The notes: generated from the letters alone by a model not told the origin. Numbered from the stretch's first letter, positions 27,066-36,833 are shown. The stretch: 64,000 nucleotides of DNA from Scytonema millei VB511283 (GCF_000817735.3 NZ_JTJC03000008.1:1-64000); one strand, 5' to 3'. A program made the numbers and translations.

Positions 27066-27090
27066 GGGGTGCAGTATCGGATTGCACCCC
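27066..27090. terminator. Hairpin terminator candidate
   Basis: GGGGTGCA, a 9-nt loop and TGCACCCC form a perfect 8-bp stem between the reductase gene and the integrase-like fragment. A short AGTTT follows. It could end transcription of the minus-strand fragment at 27131-27367. Confidence 0.45.
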
Positions 27091-27130
27091 AGTTTAAACA
27101 TAAAGTTTTATATTTAGAATTGAACCGTTA

Positions 27131-27367
27131 TTAGATAACTCCATCACTCACACGCCCGATTCCAGAAAATCTATTCTGAACTGACAAATTTAGCAAAGGA
27201 CAGCACCATGCTGCTACTCGGTTCTTGTTTGTCATTGTGGAGCGGTACATTTCAGCGTCAACAGCCCACACACCTATCCCTACAGGCTCATAGTTGTCAT
27301 TCAGCACCAAAACTACCGTTTTACCTTCTGGTGTCTTACCTTTTTGTAATTTCACAGCGGCTGCCAC
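27131..27367 (-). pseudogene. Possible integrase N-terminal fragment
   Basis: The 78-residue frame opens with a GTG and VKLQKGKTPEGKTVVLVLNDNYEPVG, which resembles the N-terminal strand pair of cyanobacterial tyrosine site-specific integrases (KLxTPxGKxxxLVLxDDxxPV). The following SAM-like and catalytic domains are absent; the remainder is unrelated. Identification is tentative. Confidence 0.35.
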
Positions 27368-27490
27368 TTCGTTTTGCTATTCGTTTTATATAAGTGATAG
27401 CTACGATGTGTAAGATAAGTTTTATAAACTTACACAAAATAAAAAAACAGAGTCTTATCCCTGTTGTTGTTGTTGTTGTGTATATATTAT

Positions 27491-27997
27491 TTAGGAGGGT
27501 TTATAAGAAACCGTGACGGCTTGCTGTTGTGTCATGCTCAGCCAGGTCAGGGCAACAATAAAGGCAGCTTCTAAAGTAGCGGCAATGATTAAACCATAAC
27601 CCGCGATCGCCAACCAATGACGGCGCGTTAGGATCGGCTCTTTTGCCCGCCGAGGTGGATGCTGCATCAAGGCAGTTCCGCCTTCTCCGACACCAAGCGC
27701 CAGCGCGGGAAAGGCATCATTCACAACATTGATATATAAAATCTGAAGTGGCAGCAGTGGTAAGGGTGCGTTCAATAGCGAGGCGACGGTGACGGCAATA
27801 ATCTCACCGACATTGTCAGAGAGCAGATAGACTGTAAACTTACGAATATTGTTAAAAATCGCTCGTCCCTGTTCGACCGCCGCCACAATGGACGAAAATG
27901 CATCATCCTGAAGCACCATATCAGCCGCCTCTTTTGCGACTTGCATTCCCCGTTGCCCCATTGCTACACCAATATCAGCCTTTCGCGTAGTAAACAA
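27491..27997 (-). pseudogene. C-terminal fragment of a P-type cation ATPase
   Basis: About 165 residues: KADIGVAMGQRGMQVAKEAADMVLQDD (end of the P domain), GRAIFNNIRKFTVYLLSDN (M5) and LPLQILYINVVNDAFPALALG (M6), then two more helices. The phosphorylation and nucleotide domains are absent, and the last helices are cut at AVTVSYKPS. At its 5' end it is joined out of frame to an ATG with GGGAGGAAT reading MKILVVYYAKG, probably the start of another gene. So it is cut at both ends. Confidence 0.8.
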
Positions 27998-28072
27998 CCA
28001 GAATTTTCATTATTCCTCCCAAATCGATGATTTAAATTTTTCTGTACTAACGATACAGCCAACTCAACTTGC

Positions 28073-29734
28073 TTACTGAGTTAGGCTTTCCAAAGGTAGA
28101 GATTGCACTAAGCTCAAAGTTAAAGGCATTTGACTGATAAACCGAGCGTAATCAGCACTCAGATAGGGACGGTATTGCTGCGAACCTGCTACGTAAGTCT
28201 CAAAAAAAGCCACGCTCCAAGCCCCCAGATAGCGACGAGCCAAGGACGGATCTGGACCGATGACTGATTCGGGAATGGGTAAGGGTTCGCTACCTGGATC
28301 GGATTTATCGGCAGCGGAAAAATGGGTTCCACCTGCGAGTAAAAGGAGATATTTATTCTGAGCAGTCAGCCATGTAAAGGGCAAAATTTGCTCTGGTAAA
28401 GCTGGTGCAACTTTATCGTCGCTACTGCTGGCAATTGTCACGGGGATTTTTATTTGACTTAAACCAGCTTTACCAAAAAGGGCGCTGGCAATAGGATTAA
28501 TCGCGATCGCCGCCTTAATTCTTTTGTCTCGCAAATTATACTGGGTGCGCGGTAGTTCCAGCGTCCGACACTGGAGCAGTAAAGACAAATTAAAAGTCTC
28601 GCCCAAATTCTCACAGTCTTGTTGTAATTGGTTGAAATTCAACTTAGCACCTGCTAAAGCTAAGGCTGTATAACCACCATAGGAATGCCCGACAACTCCG
28701 ACTTGTTGTAAATTGAGGGCAAAAGATGAATCGGTGCGATCGAGTTGTGCCAAAACATCGAGCAAATACGATACATCCAGCGGACGATTGATAAACTCCC
28801 TTGGAGGCGTAACGGCAGTAGCGCGACCATTCAGGAGCGATCGCAATTGTTCGGCATTGCTATTTGGATGTTCGGGAACGGCAACGGCAAAACCATAACT
28901 AGCTAACTGCTGAGCGAGATATCCAAAGCTGTTGCGGTCTGAACCTAAACCGTGAGAGATGACTATGACAGGGGTGAGGAGTGAGGAGTGAGGGGTGAGG
29001 GAAGGAGGCGAGAGGTAAGAGTTTGGTAAATAAAGATCGGCAATAAAGGCGCGATCGCGGCTGCTGTCGTAAAGTTCTAAGGTGCGTTTCGTCCAAGTAA
29101 ATCTTCCTCGTTGGCGCAAGTCTGGTAGCTGGGAGAAATTGGCAGGCTGTTGGGCGATCGCAGCGGCAGCTGATTGTCTCTGCACTAGGGCGATCGCTTC
29201 GTTTGTGCGATTGATGACAGCTTGCAATTCTTCTACAATTTCTAAACTTTGCCCCAGATCGACTCGAATTCCATTCGTGGGAAACTGACGCAAGACATCA
29301 AGTAAGGTAAAGCCTTGGCGATTTTCTGCTGCTGCTAAGATCAGAGCCGAGCGAATGGCGTAAAATCCTGGAAGTGTTGCTTCAGTCCGAATCAGTTGTC
29401 CCAGTCGTTGTAATAAAGTTTCGCCAATTGAGGAGTAAAGAAATTGAGAGATTGCTACCGGACTCAGATCGACTGGTGTAGTCAGTATACCTCGCAGTCG
29501 CTCCAGCTGTGCGGGGGTGAGTCTGCGGGCGTAATCGATCAGTCCGCCTTCAATTTCGCCTGTTTTGGCAAACTTTGCCAAATCTTCGATCGCCACCGAA
29601 CTTTCAAAAGCACCGTATGTCGCGTAAATGCGATCGGCTGCGACTGCGGTTTGAAGCCCCGTTGCTGGAAATAATAATAAGGATGCAATGCTCGCGGATT
29701 TGAGCAGTTTTGAGGTGAAAAGTTTTTGCAACAC
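28073..29734 (-). CDS. DUF1400 / alpha-beta hydrolase, exported
   Basis: A signal peptide (1-32) precedes a DUF1400 domain (about 33-160) and an alpha/beta hydrolase domain with VIVISHGLGSDRNSFGYLAQQLASYGF, nucleophile GHSYGGY near 349 and GGTHFSAAD as the His motif. 553 residues; similar two-domain esterases occur in most cyanobacteria. A short repeat (LTPHSSLLTP) has been inserted in frame just before the first hydrolase strand. It follows the TamB-like gene by 14 nt and is co-transcribed. Confidence 0.88.
   Translation of the reverse strand: MLQKLFTSKLLKSASIASLLLFPATGLQTAVAADRIYATYGAFESSVAIEDLAKFAKTGEIEGGLIDYARRLTPAQLERLRGILTTPVDLSPVAISQFLYSSIGETLLQRLGQLIRTEATLPGFYAIRSALILAAAENRQGFTLLDVLRQFPTNGIRVDLGQSLEIVEELQAVINRTNEAIALVQRQSAAAAIAQQPANFSQLPDLRQRGRFTWTKRTLELYDSSRDRAFIADLYLPNSYLSPPSLTPHSSLLTPVIVISHGLGSDRNSFGYLAQQLASYGFAVAVPEHPNSNAEQLRSLLNGRATAVTPPREFINRPLDVSYLLDVLAQLDRTDSSFALNLQQVGVVGHSYGGYTALALAGAKLNFNQLQQDCENLGETFNLSLLLQCRTLELPRTQYNLRDKRIKAAIAINPIASALFGKAGLSQIKIPVTIASSSDDKVAPALPEQILPFTWLTAQNKYLLLLAGGTHFSAADKSDPGSEPLPIPESVIGPDPSLARRYLGAWSVAFFETYVAGSQQYRPYLSADYARFISQMPLTLSLVQSLPLESLTQ
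28966..29003. repeat. STRR (GAGGAGTGAGGAGTGAG type) inside coding sequence
   Basis: Heptamer copies of GAGGAGT/GAGGGGT in the DUF1400 hydrolase encode LTPHSSLLTP on the minus strand without breaking the frame. The same repeat lies in the histidine kinase gene near 54216-54256. Confidence 0.8.
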
Positions 29735-29748
29735 GGTTATGACGTAAA

Positions 29749-32700
29749 CTAAAATCTGGTTTCGTACTCCACCAGCAGCCGACTCTCACCGCTCAAATTG
29801 GTAGAGGCACGTACCAAGATTTGGTCGTTGAGGCGATAAATTAGGTTGTAACGCAAGGGATCGTCAGCAGCAAATACCCGCGAGAGGGAGAGAGAAAAAT
29901 CGTTCGTGATGTCAAACACTGCCTCTGCTGCTAAACCAAGGACAGAAACGTTTTCTTCTGGTTCGGTGACGATCGTAGGAAACAAGCGTAATTCATCGAT
30001 ACCTAAAGCCTCGCCAATCTCGGTAATATTGTCTTGGAAGTTGGACAGTAAGGTAGATCCTGCAATTGTGGCAAGCCCTAGAGCAGGATCTCCTCTACCC
30101 AAGGTATTGATAAAGGAACCGCCTAACAGTGCGACGATCTCTGCTTCGCTGCGATTCGGTTCGCTAGTTAGCTCTAAGTTATCCGCCAATTCACTAGCGG
30201 GTCCCTCTACTGCTGCTTGCACGCGCACGGTGCGGAAAGTGCCGAAGCTTGTAGCGGGAACGTCACGGATCTCGCCAGAAAAAGGTGAAGTGGGAACCCG
30301 CCCAATACCACCAGTTGTCTCTGGTACAGTTGCGACTAGGGTGACATCAAGGATGGGATCTAGTCCTCCCTTGGGCGTGAAGCGAGCCGTCTGTTCTTCG
30401 CCCCGTGCTAGGGTGAACTGAGTCGTAAATAAGTTGACTTGTCCGCCTGTCAGACGCACCACTCCTTGGGGACGAGGGTTGGTTAAAGTGCCATTAATCG
30501 CCAGGTCGCCTTCTGCCTCAAAGCTAAGTAAAGGCTGGCGGACGATCCGCACGTCGTTGTCGAGAATTAACTGCAAATTGGTAAATTCAATCGGAGATTC
30601 CTCTGTGGTGTTACGATTTGTCGCTGTACTACTTGTAGCCGTACTACCTGCGGGTGTGACTGCTGCGGTAGTAGGAGTATCTTCAGTTCCTCCCAAAGAG
30701 ACTTGACCGTTCGCCAATCGAATCTTACCCCCAAGATCGGGAGATAGGGCTGTTCCGGTAATAACGACGTTGCCGCTGACTCCGCCCTCATAGCGTCCCT
30801 CGATATCTACATTGAGATCGTTTAGGGATACTGTGAGGGGATTTGTCGCTGGTTGTCCCTGTTGAGTGGCAAAAATCGGGAGAGTTCCCTCAGCAGTCAC
30901 TTTACCTGAATTGTACTGTCCTGTAACACCAGGAACGACAATGCGATCGCCATTAAACTCCACCGTCCCCGTTACATCCATCAGCGGTTCGGGCAAAGCT
31001 TGAGCCTTCAAAGTGGCATTCTTGACGACAGCTTCCCCCGTCACCACAGGTCGATCTAAAGTTCCTTGCACTTCGACATTGACTTGTCCCTGACCTTTTA
31101 CCCAAGCAACTTGCTCGGTGAATAAATTCAATAACGCCAAACCTTCATCTTGTACGTTTGCTCGGATGCTAAGAAGGTTACTATCGGGCTGGACGGAGGC
31201 AAACGGTAACGCTACGGGAATACTGCCTGTAATTTCGACTGGTTGAGTCCCTGTTATCAATACATCGCTGGCAAAACTCAACCGCGCCTCATTATAATCA
31301 AAGCTTAGCCCAGCTACCTGAATCGGTTGTTGATTCAAACTTCCTTCCACCAGCGATACCTCACCGATCGCTTGGGGGTTTTCTAAACTACCTGCTAAGG
31401 TGACGAGGGCATTCAACTGTCCGGTGACATCAAATGGTAATGCTTGTGGTAAGCGGTCTAGAAAAGGCTGTAAAGTTGCTACAGGTAGGCTGACGACGCG
31501 CAATTGTCCAGAAAGTTCCTCTCCTAGTTGTCCGGTAAAGGCAATAAGTCCGTCACCGAGATCGAGTCGCAAGGGTAGCAGCGTCAAAACGCCATTTTCA
31601 AAAGTTCCTCTGGCGATCGCTTCATCGACTGTATAAGTCCCCCATTGCCAATCTTGTCCGAGTAGTTCAAAGTCAACGTCAAACGATGGCTGTAAACCAG
31701 GTGCTAATGCTCCTGTTACGGCAATTTCGCCGCTAATCGTACCGTTTAAAGCTGAAATTGGTGGTAATTTGGCTGAAGCTCTTTCTTGTTGTTGCTGTTG
31801 TGCGATTAACGCTCTAATTTCCGAAAATAGTTGCAGTTGAGCAAGTAAGGATTGTTTTGGTAAACCCACAGATACGGTTGGTAATGCCTCTGCTCCAGGG
31901 AGATCTTCGGGTAACAAGCCACCTGCTAAGTCTTCAAAACCGAAGATACTCAGTGCTTGCAACACATTTTCAATTCTGGCAGAGTCAAAGTCGAGCTGAA
32001 ATTGAAATTGTCTGTCGTCCTCAGCTTGTAAATCTCCACTTAAGGAGATGCGGCTTTCACCTTGTTGCAACTCGCCTTGGGTCAAAGAGAAAGCCCCTGC
32101 ATCATAACGAAAGCGGGCTTGAATTCGGTCGGCTGAAAACCTGCCTGCTCTCGGTCGCGCAATTGCTAAATCTCCTACTACAGTAGACTCGGTTATATTC
32201 TCGGCTAAGTCAACAACTAACTTGCCCGATACTTCCCCCCCAATCGCGCCAATTTGCTTGAGGCGATCGCCCCCAATTACGCTTCGCAGCACCGCTACGG
32301 GAAAGTCTTGGACGTTGACAACTAAGTTTTCGCCTTGGGTTGTACCTCTAGCTACCGCTTGGTTTCGCCGCACGAAAAATGAAACGGGGCGATTATTCTC
32401 ATCTAAAGTAAAGGCAATTCTATCTTGTTTACCGCTGACTTGCAGTTGAGTCTGCTGTTCTGCCTGATAATTTAATTTGCCAGTCAATACTGGATCGAAG
32501 GCTAAACCGTTGACTCTCAAGTTTTGCAAACCCAGATTTCCAACTGCATTGGGAGCATCAGGAGTGCCTGTAACTTTTCCGGTAAAATCTGCTTGCCCTG
32601 CTAGCATTACGTTACCAGGAATCTCCAAACCGAAGTCTTGCAAGTCGTAATCTCGCGCTCGCACGTCCAAGTTGAACCCAGCAATTTCTGGCGCTGCTCG

Positions 32701-34593
32701 TTCTGGTAAGCGCACGTCAACAGTTCCACTAGCATTCAGTCCTGGTGCAGTTGCTTTTTGAACGATAATTCGCTCTCCATTCCACCTAACTTGAGCTGTC
32801 AGGGGTTGCTCGATAACGGCTAAACCTTCAGAAAAGCGCACTTGTCCTTGGGCTTGAATCTCGGCTAGATCGAACGAATTTCCGGTCACGCGCACTTTAT
32901 TGGCACTAAATTCTCCCCGCAACTCAGGAGAAAAGGATTTAAGTTGCACTCCACTGGCATTTACGACCGCTTGGAATTGACGATTTCTATTAATTTGACC
33001 GTTTGCTGTCACCGTACCACCTGCAACCTGGAAAACTGCATCTCGGATTAGCGTATTTCCCTCGTTGGTAACGATGACTTCTGCCGTACCAGGATAAGTA
33101 GCTTCAGGTGCTTGCAATTGAGCGACAGTACGAATATTACCAGGAGAGCCAGAAATTTTTGCCGTTCCTGCGACATCGCCAATTTGAATTGGGGGTGTAG
33201 TGCCGTAAAGCTTGGCTATAGCATTCCCTGGTACGTTTTGCCCCTGAAAATTAAATGCAACTTGGGGTTGAGTTCCTAGCTGAATTTGACCCTTACCTGT
33301 AATTTTGCCCCCCACCGTGGGAGTTGCCTGAATATTGGTAAATGTAATTTCTGGTGTTGCTCCACCTGTTGTTAACCGAAAGCGACCGCTAATATCTTTA
33401 AATGGAATGCGATCGATCTGTGCTGTTTTAATCGTGCTGACAGTGCCGCTCAGAATGGGTTTGTCGATCGCACCCTGTAACTGAAGATCTGCTCTGACGG
33501 TTCCCTTTGTTGGAAAGGGAGATTCAACATCTAGCGCGTCTAAAACATTATTGACACTAGCTGCTTTCACCCGACCTGATAAGTTATAACCTTTGAGAGT
33601 ATTGAGCGACCCGCCGAGCTGAACCGGAATTTTGCCATAGCGCGTTGTCACATTTTGCAGGGCGATCGTCCGATCCGGTTGAAATAACAGTTTTCCTTGG
33701 ATATTAGTAAATAGATTCGGTACGTTTTCAATCTTGGCAGTGACGTTACTCAAGCTAGCCGTCCCTGCGATCGCGGGTTGTTGTCCTTCAGGTTGCAACT
33801 GCACTCTTAAGTCACCATCTACCCGACCTGCTTGTAGGTTGATGGGCAGATCGATTAACCGACTAATCTCGCTGGCAAGTAAATTCTCTGCCTCGATATT
33901 GAGAGTCGTCTGTTGCAATGCCGCAGGGCGCGTTTCTCCAGCGATCGCTAGTTTGCCTCCTGTTTTCGGTTGACCAGTCAGCTCGAACTGAATGCGTTGA
34001 TTTTGGTCTAAAAAGCGGGCAACTCCACTCACATCTGCGATTGCGACTGCACCTGATGGTCTATCTGGGGCTGGATTTGGTACTAAGACAATATCGGCAT
34101 CTCGTACCCGAATTGTCTCTAACTCAGTTTGAATGAAACCAGCACCGCCTTCGGGAATTTTAATTTGGGTTGAAACCCACTGTCCGTTTTTCGCCTGTTC
34201 GACATATACATCCGGTTGAACCAACGTCACATCTAATTCCAGTCTGCGGTTGAATAGGAGCGGCAAAGGATCGAACTGGACTTCTACTGCTTCTGCTACT
34301 AATCGGTCGGGATCGGTAGAAGTTGCTGGCAGGGATGCCGAACTAAATCGCAAGCTGTTGAGCGAAAACCTTTCTACTGACCCTATATCTACAGGTCTTC
34401 CCAGGATCTGCTCTAAATTCCTTTCAACTAGCGGTACTAACCTTCGGTTGACAAAGATCCAACCCCACGACACGCCTCCTGCAATTGCTACGAGTAGAAA
34501 TGCTCCGACAGCAATACTGCTGCGGCTCAATATCAACAGCCACAAACGCCGACGAGAATTTGCTTCTGGTGGACGACGGGGGGAGTTTGTCAT
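29749..34593 (-). CDS. tamB: TamB/TIC236-like translocation and assembly protein
   Basis: 1614 residues. One N-terminal membrane anchor (about 22-50) is followed by an AsmA-like start (LVPLVERNLEQILGRPVDIGSVERFSLNSLRF) and long repetitive beta-helical sequence (repeats of the GxxxLxGxxxxPxxxGxxxL type). The C-terminal third is the TamB/DUF490 domain, ending in LLVEYETRF as expected for contact with an Omp85 barrel. It spans the periplasm and helps lipid or protein transfer to the outer membrane. Plants have TIC236 from the same family. First gene of a pair with the DUF1400 hydrolase. Confidence 0.9.
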   Translation of the reverse strand: MTNSPRRPPEANSRRRLWLLILSRSSIAVGAFLLVAIAGGVSWGWIFVNRRLVPLVERNLEQILGRPVDIGSVERFSLNSLRFSSASLPATSTDPDRLVAEAVEVQFDPLPLLFNRRLELDVTLVQPDVYVEQAKNGQWVSTQIKIPEGGAGFIQTELETIRVRDADIVLVPNPAPDRPSGAVAIADVSGVARFLDQNQRIQFELTGQPKTGGKLAIAGETRPAALQQTTLNIEAENLLASEISRLIDLPINLQAGRVDGDLRVQLQPEGQQPAIAGTASLSNVTAKIENVPNLFTNIQGKLLFQPDRTIALQNVTTRYGKIPVQLGGSLNTLKGYNLSGRVKAASVNNVLDALDVESPFPTKGTVRADLQLQGAIDKPILSGTVSTIKTAQIDRIPFKDISGRFRLTTGGATPEITFTNIQATPTVGGKITGKGQIQLGTQPQVAFNFQGQNVPGNAIAKLYGTTPPIQIGDVAGTAKISGSPGNIRTVAQLQAPEATYPGTAEVIVTNEGNTLIRDAVFQVAGGTVTANGQINRNRQFQAVVNASGVQLKSFSPELRGEFSANKVRVTGNSFDLAEIQAQGQVRFSEGLAVIEQPLTAQVRWNGERIIVQKATAPGLNASGTVDVRLPERAAPEIAGFNLDVRARDYDLQDFGLEIPGNVMLAGQADFTGKVTGTPDAPNAVGNLGLQNLRVNGLAFDPVLTGKLNYQAEQQTQLQVSGKQDRIAFTLDENNRPVSFFVRRNQAVARGTTQGENLVVNVQDFPVAVLRSVIGGDRLKQIGAIGGEVSGKLVVDLAENITESTVVGDLAIARPRAGRFSADRIQARFRYDAGAFSLTQGELQQGESRISLSGDLQAEDDRQFQFQLDFDSARIENVLQALSIFGFEDLAGGLLPEDLPGAEALPTVSVGLPKQSLLAQLQLFSEIRALIAQQQQQERASAKLPPISALNGTISGEIAVTGALAPGLQPSFDVDFELLGQDWQWGTYTVDEAIARGTFENGVLTLLPLRLDLGDGLIAFTGQLGEELSGQLRVVSLPVATLQPFLDRLPQALPFDVTGQLNALVTLAGSLENPQAIGEVSLVEGSLNQQPIQVAGLSFDYNEARLSFASDVLITGTQPVEITGSIPVALPFASVQPDSNLLSIRANVQDEGLALLNLFTEQVAWVKGQGQVNVEVQGTLDRPVVTGEAVVKNATLKAQALPEPLMDVTGTVEFNGDRIVVPGVTGQYNSGKVTAEGTLPIFATQQGQPATNPLTVSLNDLNVDIEGRYEGGVSGNVVITGTALSPDLGGKIRLANGQVSLGGTEDTPTTAAVTPAGSTATSSTATNRNTTEESPIEFTNLQLILDNDVRIVRQPLLSFEAEGDLAINGTLTNPRPQGVVRLTGGQVNLFTTQFTLARGEEQTARFTPKGGLDPILDVTLVATVPETTGGIGRVPTSPFSGEIRDVPATSFGTFRTVRVQAAVEGPASELADNLELTSEPNRSEAEIVALLGGSFINTLGRGDPALGLATIAGSTLLSNFQDNITEIGEALGIDELRLFPTIVTEPEENVSVLGLAAEAVFDITNDFSLSLSRVFAADDPLRYNLIYRLNDQILVRASTNLSGESRLLVEYETRF

Positions 34594-34647
34594 CTTTATA
34601 TCTGAATGGGACTGGAGCGAAACATTATGCTGTATGAGTTTGGTAAC

Positions 34648-35454
34648 TTATTGCCCCACGACTTGAGTTGTCTGAGCAACAATTGCAGGCTGTTTCTGGA
34701 CGTACACTTCATACTCCTTAGCCGGACCCAAGTTAAATTCCCGCTCTAAATCTCTTGTCGTCAACTTACGGACATTTCCCGTGACTTGGACGCGGCTACC
34801 TTCGGTAATATTCTTGGCTGGCTTGGCACTGACAATCAGTATGTCATCGTCCCCAAGCACTTCGTTGTTGTCAACCATGAAAGCAGTTGGGCTAATCACT
34901 CTCTCGACATCGCCTTCAACGGCGACTGTGCGACCCAAGAACGGGACTGGGTTTTTGGTAATTTTCTCTAAATTAGGATTGAGAGCAACTTGGGTAGCCA
35001 CAATGACGGGTTGTTCTCTAATTTCTGCTTCCAAACCTGGGTCTAGATCGAAGCCGTACTCTTTTTCTACGTCAACTATAGTTAAATCTCGAACTGTACC
35101 CGTCACCTGTGTCAGAGTCCCTTCGACAATTGGAACTTTATTAGCATTGACAACCAATACTTCTTGACCGTTGACAAACTCATCGCTTTGAATCGTAAAA
35201 GCCTGCTGGCTGACTTGCCTTTGAATGTCACCACTGATAGTTACAGTCTTGCCAATGAGATTAGAATTCGATCGATCGGCGACTTCGCTTGTAGTAGTAC
35301 CAGCTTCGCGACCTGCTGAGTCGGAGTCAGTACCAGTACAAGCAGGAAGCACTAAAGCAAACAGTGCTAGGGCGATCGCTCCTTGAGTTTTTCCGAAAAC
35401 TTGGGTGAGTTTACGTGGGCGATGAGAAGTTGTGTTGCTAAATCTGCTTATCAT
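34648..35454 (-). CDS. Lipoprotein with duplicated OB-like domain, paralogue 1
   Basis: A 268-residue lipoprotein: signal peptide with lipobox LPAC (Cys about 39) and two copies of an approximately 85-residue unit. Each opens with LIGKTVTISGDIQ or FLGRTVAVEGDVE, has the AFTIQSDE/AFMVDNNE strand, LVV/LIVSA, VQVTGNVRKL and an E-rich helix, and ends KQPAIVAQT. The alternation suggests OB-like beta barrels (inference from pattern). Three paralogues lie at 44646, 47963 and 62619. A promoter-like motif lies 38 nt upstream. Function unknown. Confidence 0.7.
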   Translation of the reverse strand: MISRFSNTTSHRPRKLTQVFGKTQGAIALALFALVLPACTGTDSDSAGREAGTTTSEVADRSNSNLIGKTVTISGDIQRQVSQQAFTIQSDEFVNGQEVLVVNANKVPIVEGTLTQVTGTVRDLTIVDVEKEYGFDLDPGLEAEIREQPVIVATQVALNPNLEKITKNPVPFLGRTVAVEGDVERVISPTAFMVDNNEVLGDDDILIVSAKPAKNITEGSRVQVTGNVRKLTTRDLEREFNLGPAKEYEVYVQKQPAIVAQTTQVVGQ

Positions 35455-35491
35455 GAAAATCTCTTATACTTTGATGAAAACCAATATTTTG

Positions 35492-35526
35492 ACGATAAGC
35501 CCCAATAGTGGAAAACTAGTGGAGAA
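35492..35526 (-). promoter_or_regulatory. TCCAC-repeat promoter motif, site 1
   Basis: On the minus strand TTCTCCACTAGTTTTCCAC is followed 10 bp later by TATCGT (TANNNT). The two TCCAC half-sites are 11 bp apart. It lies 38-72 nt upstream of the lipoprotein at 34648-35454 and points toward it. One of ten alignable sites in the window. Confidence 0.7.
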
Positions 35527-35542
35527 CTCAAAAACACTAACT

Positions 35543-35992
35543 TCAAACTCGCCGAAACAGATTAGCTCCTGCATATCTCCAAGCAATTTGCGCTGGATCT
35601 TTGCTTTTCGACCATTCCACAAACTCCTTACCATCGGTTTCGTGTTGCGCGATCGCCGTCTGGTCAACTCCTAGTCGCTCAGCCAATTGCTTTCTGTCCA
35701 ATAAATCGCCTTGGCTGTTCGTGTTGCTAGATTGGTTTAGGCGATCGCTGAAATTTTGCTGTTGTAGTTGCGACTGACTTTTCAAATCGCTAACTTCACC
35801 GCTTAAGTCCTCCACCATTGTCGTGAGAGTTTTATCCGTGGGAGTTTGATAAGAATGCAATCCAAAGTAGTCTTCTAAGATGACATTTACAGCATCAGCA
35901 ATCGAGTTTAAACTCTGCTGCTCTTTAAACTGCTCTACACGTTGATAAAGTTGTGGGGGAATATAACTGACAATTTCAGTTTCAGTTGACAT
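35543..35992 (-). CDS. Hypothetical DNA-binding-like protein
   Basis: 149 residues. The N-terminal 45 residues (EIVSYIPPQLYQRVEQFKEQQSLNSIADAVNVIL) resemble ribbon-helix-helix regulators. The C-terminal part (LDRKQLAERLGVDQTAIAQH, then FVEWSKSKDPAQIAWRY and NLFRRV) matches a helix-turn-helix module common in cyanobacterial proteins of unknown role. A coiled region lies between. Possibly a transcription factor; targets unknown. Confidence 0.65.
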   Translation of the reverse strand: MSTETEIVSYIPPQLYQRVEQFKEQQSLNSIADAVNVILEDYFGLHSYQTPTDKTLTTMVEDLSGEVSDLKSQSQLQQQNFSDRLNQSSNTNSQGDLLDRKQLAERLGVDQTAIAQHETDGKEFVEWSKSKDPAQIAWRYAGANLFRRV

Positions 35993-36047
35993 TATCTCAA
36001 TTTCCTATTCAATGAAGGTAGTAATACACAATGAGAAAGGATAAAAA

Positions 36048-36413
36048 CTAGCAATCAATATTATTTTTTTCAGTCAATTCAGTTACAACGTTTGCGCGAT
36101 CGCTCATTAATTTTTCCCACTCGCAACGGTTTTCTTGAAGAAGATGATAAATCCTCTGTTGAGCAATCTCTTTCATATCTAACCACTGTTGGGAGGATAG
36201 AGCAGTTGTGGAGTAGTTGGATGAGGGTTGAGTATCGTCAATCAAAACCGTGTAGCGATCGCGAATTTGTCTGAAAATATCTGCAATCAGCTTTTGCTGT
36301 AATTCAGGAATGACAAAAAAATTTTGATAGAAACGATAGGGTTCTGTAGCTAAAACATCTTCAATGACTTCGGCGATCGCTGGCAATGTCAGATAAATTA
36401 GTTGTTTAGACAT
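36048..36413 (-). CDS. Hypothetical cyanobacterial protein
   Basis: The ATG at 36413 begins MSKQLIYLTLPAIAEVIEDVL; the open frame upstream has no better start. About 121 residues, helical and soluble. The IEDVL-x(12)-LQQKLIADIFRQIRDRYTVL block vaguely recalls ComFB-type proteins, but the match is too weak to name. A 13-bp inverted repeat and a TCCAC-repeat promoter motif lie 150-280 nt upstream. Confidence 0.6.
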   Translation of the reverse strand: MSKQLIYLTLPAIAEVIEDVLATEPYRFYQNFFVIPELQQKLIADIFRQIRDRYTVLIDDTQPSSNYSTTALSSQQWLDMKEIAQQRIYHLLQENRCEWEKLMSDRANVVTELTEKNNIDC

Positions 36414-36560
36414 TGGATGGCTTTCCTGAATGATGGGGAGTCGCGAACAAGTATTGTGTTTTGCAATTTGAAGTTGGCTGAGCGATCGAACTAAAGTTAT
36501 AGTCAAAATTGAAACTCAATTGCTCATTGTTACTATCGTTGAAAAGTCAAAACTTACAGT

Positions 36561-36598
36561 CTTTAGTACAAAAGATCGCGTATGTTTTTGTACTAAAG
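36561..36598. promoter_or_regulatory. 13-bp inverted repeat upstream of 36048-36413
   Basis: CTTTAGTACAAAA and TTTTGTACTAAAG are perfect complements around a 12-nt spacer. It lies between the TCCAC-repeat site 2 and the gene start, so it is inside the leader and could be an operator or an RNA hairpin. Confidence 0.5.
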
Positions 36599-36663
36599 TA
36601 TTTTTACTTTGCATAGAGTTTTAGGTTTCCATACAGGAAATCCAGTTTGGTTGTCTACCTCTA

Positions 36664-36697
36664 AAGCTAGGGTATAAAAGTGGAAAACTTGGGTAGA
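36664..36697 (-). promoter_or_regulatory. TCCAC-repeat promoter motif, site 2
   Basis: On the minus strand TCTACCCAAGTTTTCCAC is followed 10 bp later by TAGCTT. The first half-site is weak (ACCCA), the second perfect. It points toward the gene at 36048-36413, about 250 nt downstream. Confidence 0.55.
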
Positions 36698-36833
36698 AAG
36701 AAGATTGAATCAGCGATCGGTGACCAGTGACCAGTTAAGAGTTGTCATTTGTCATATAGATCGCATTGCAATTTCGCGCTCTTTAACTGCTTCAGCACGG
36801 GCAGACAGGCAAAAACAACAGGAGAAGCTGAAC

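Noticed and set aside
27131-27367. Integron integrase for the attC-like sites
   Set aside because: Only an N-terminal-like fragment remains, it lies 16 kb away, and no catalytic domain is present.
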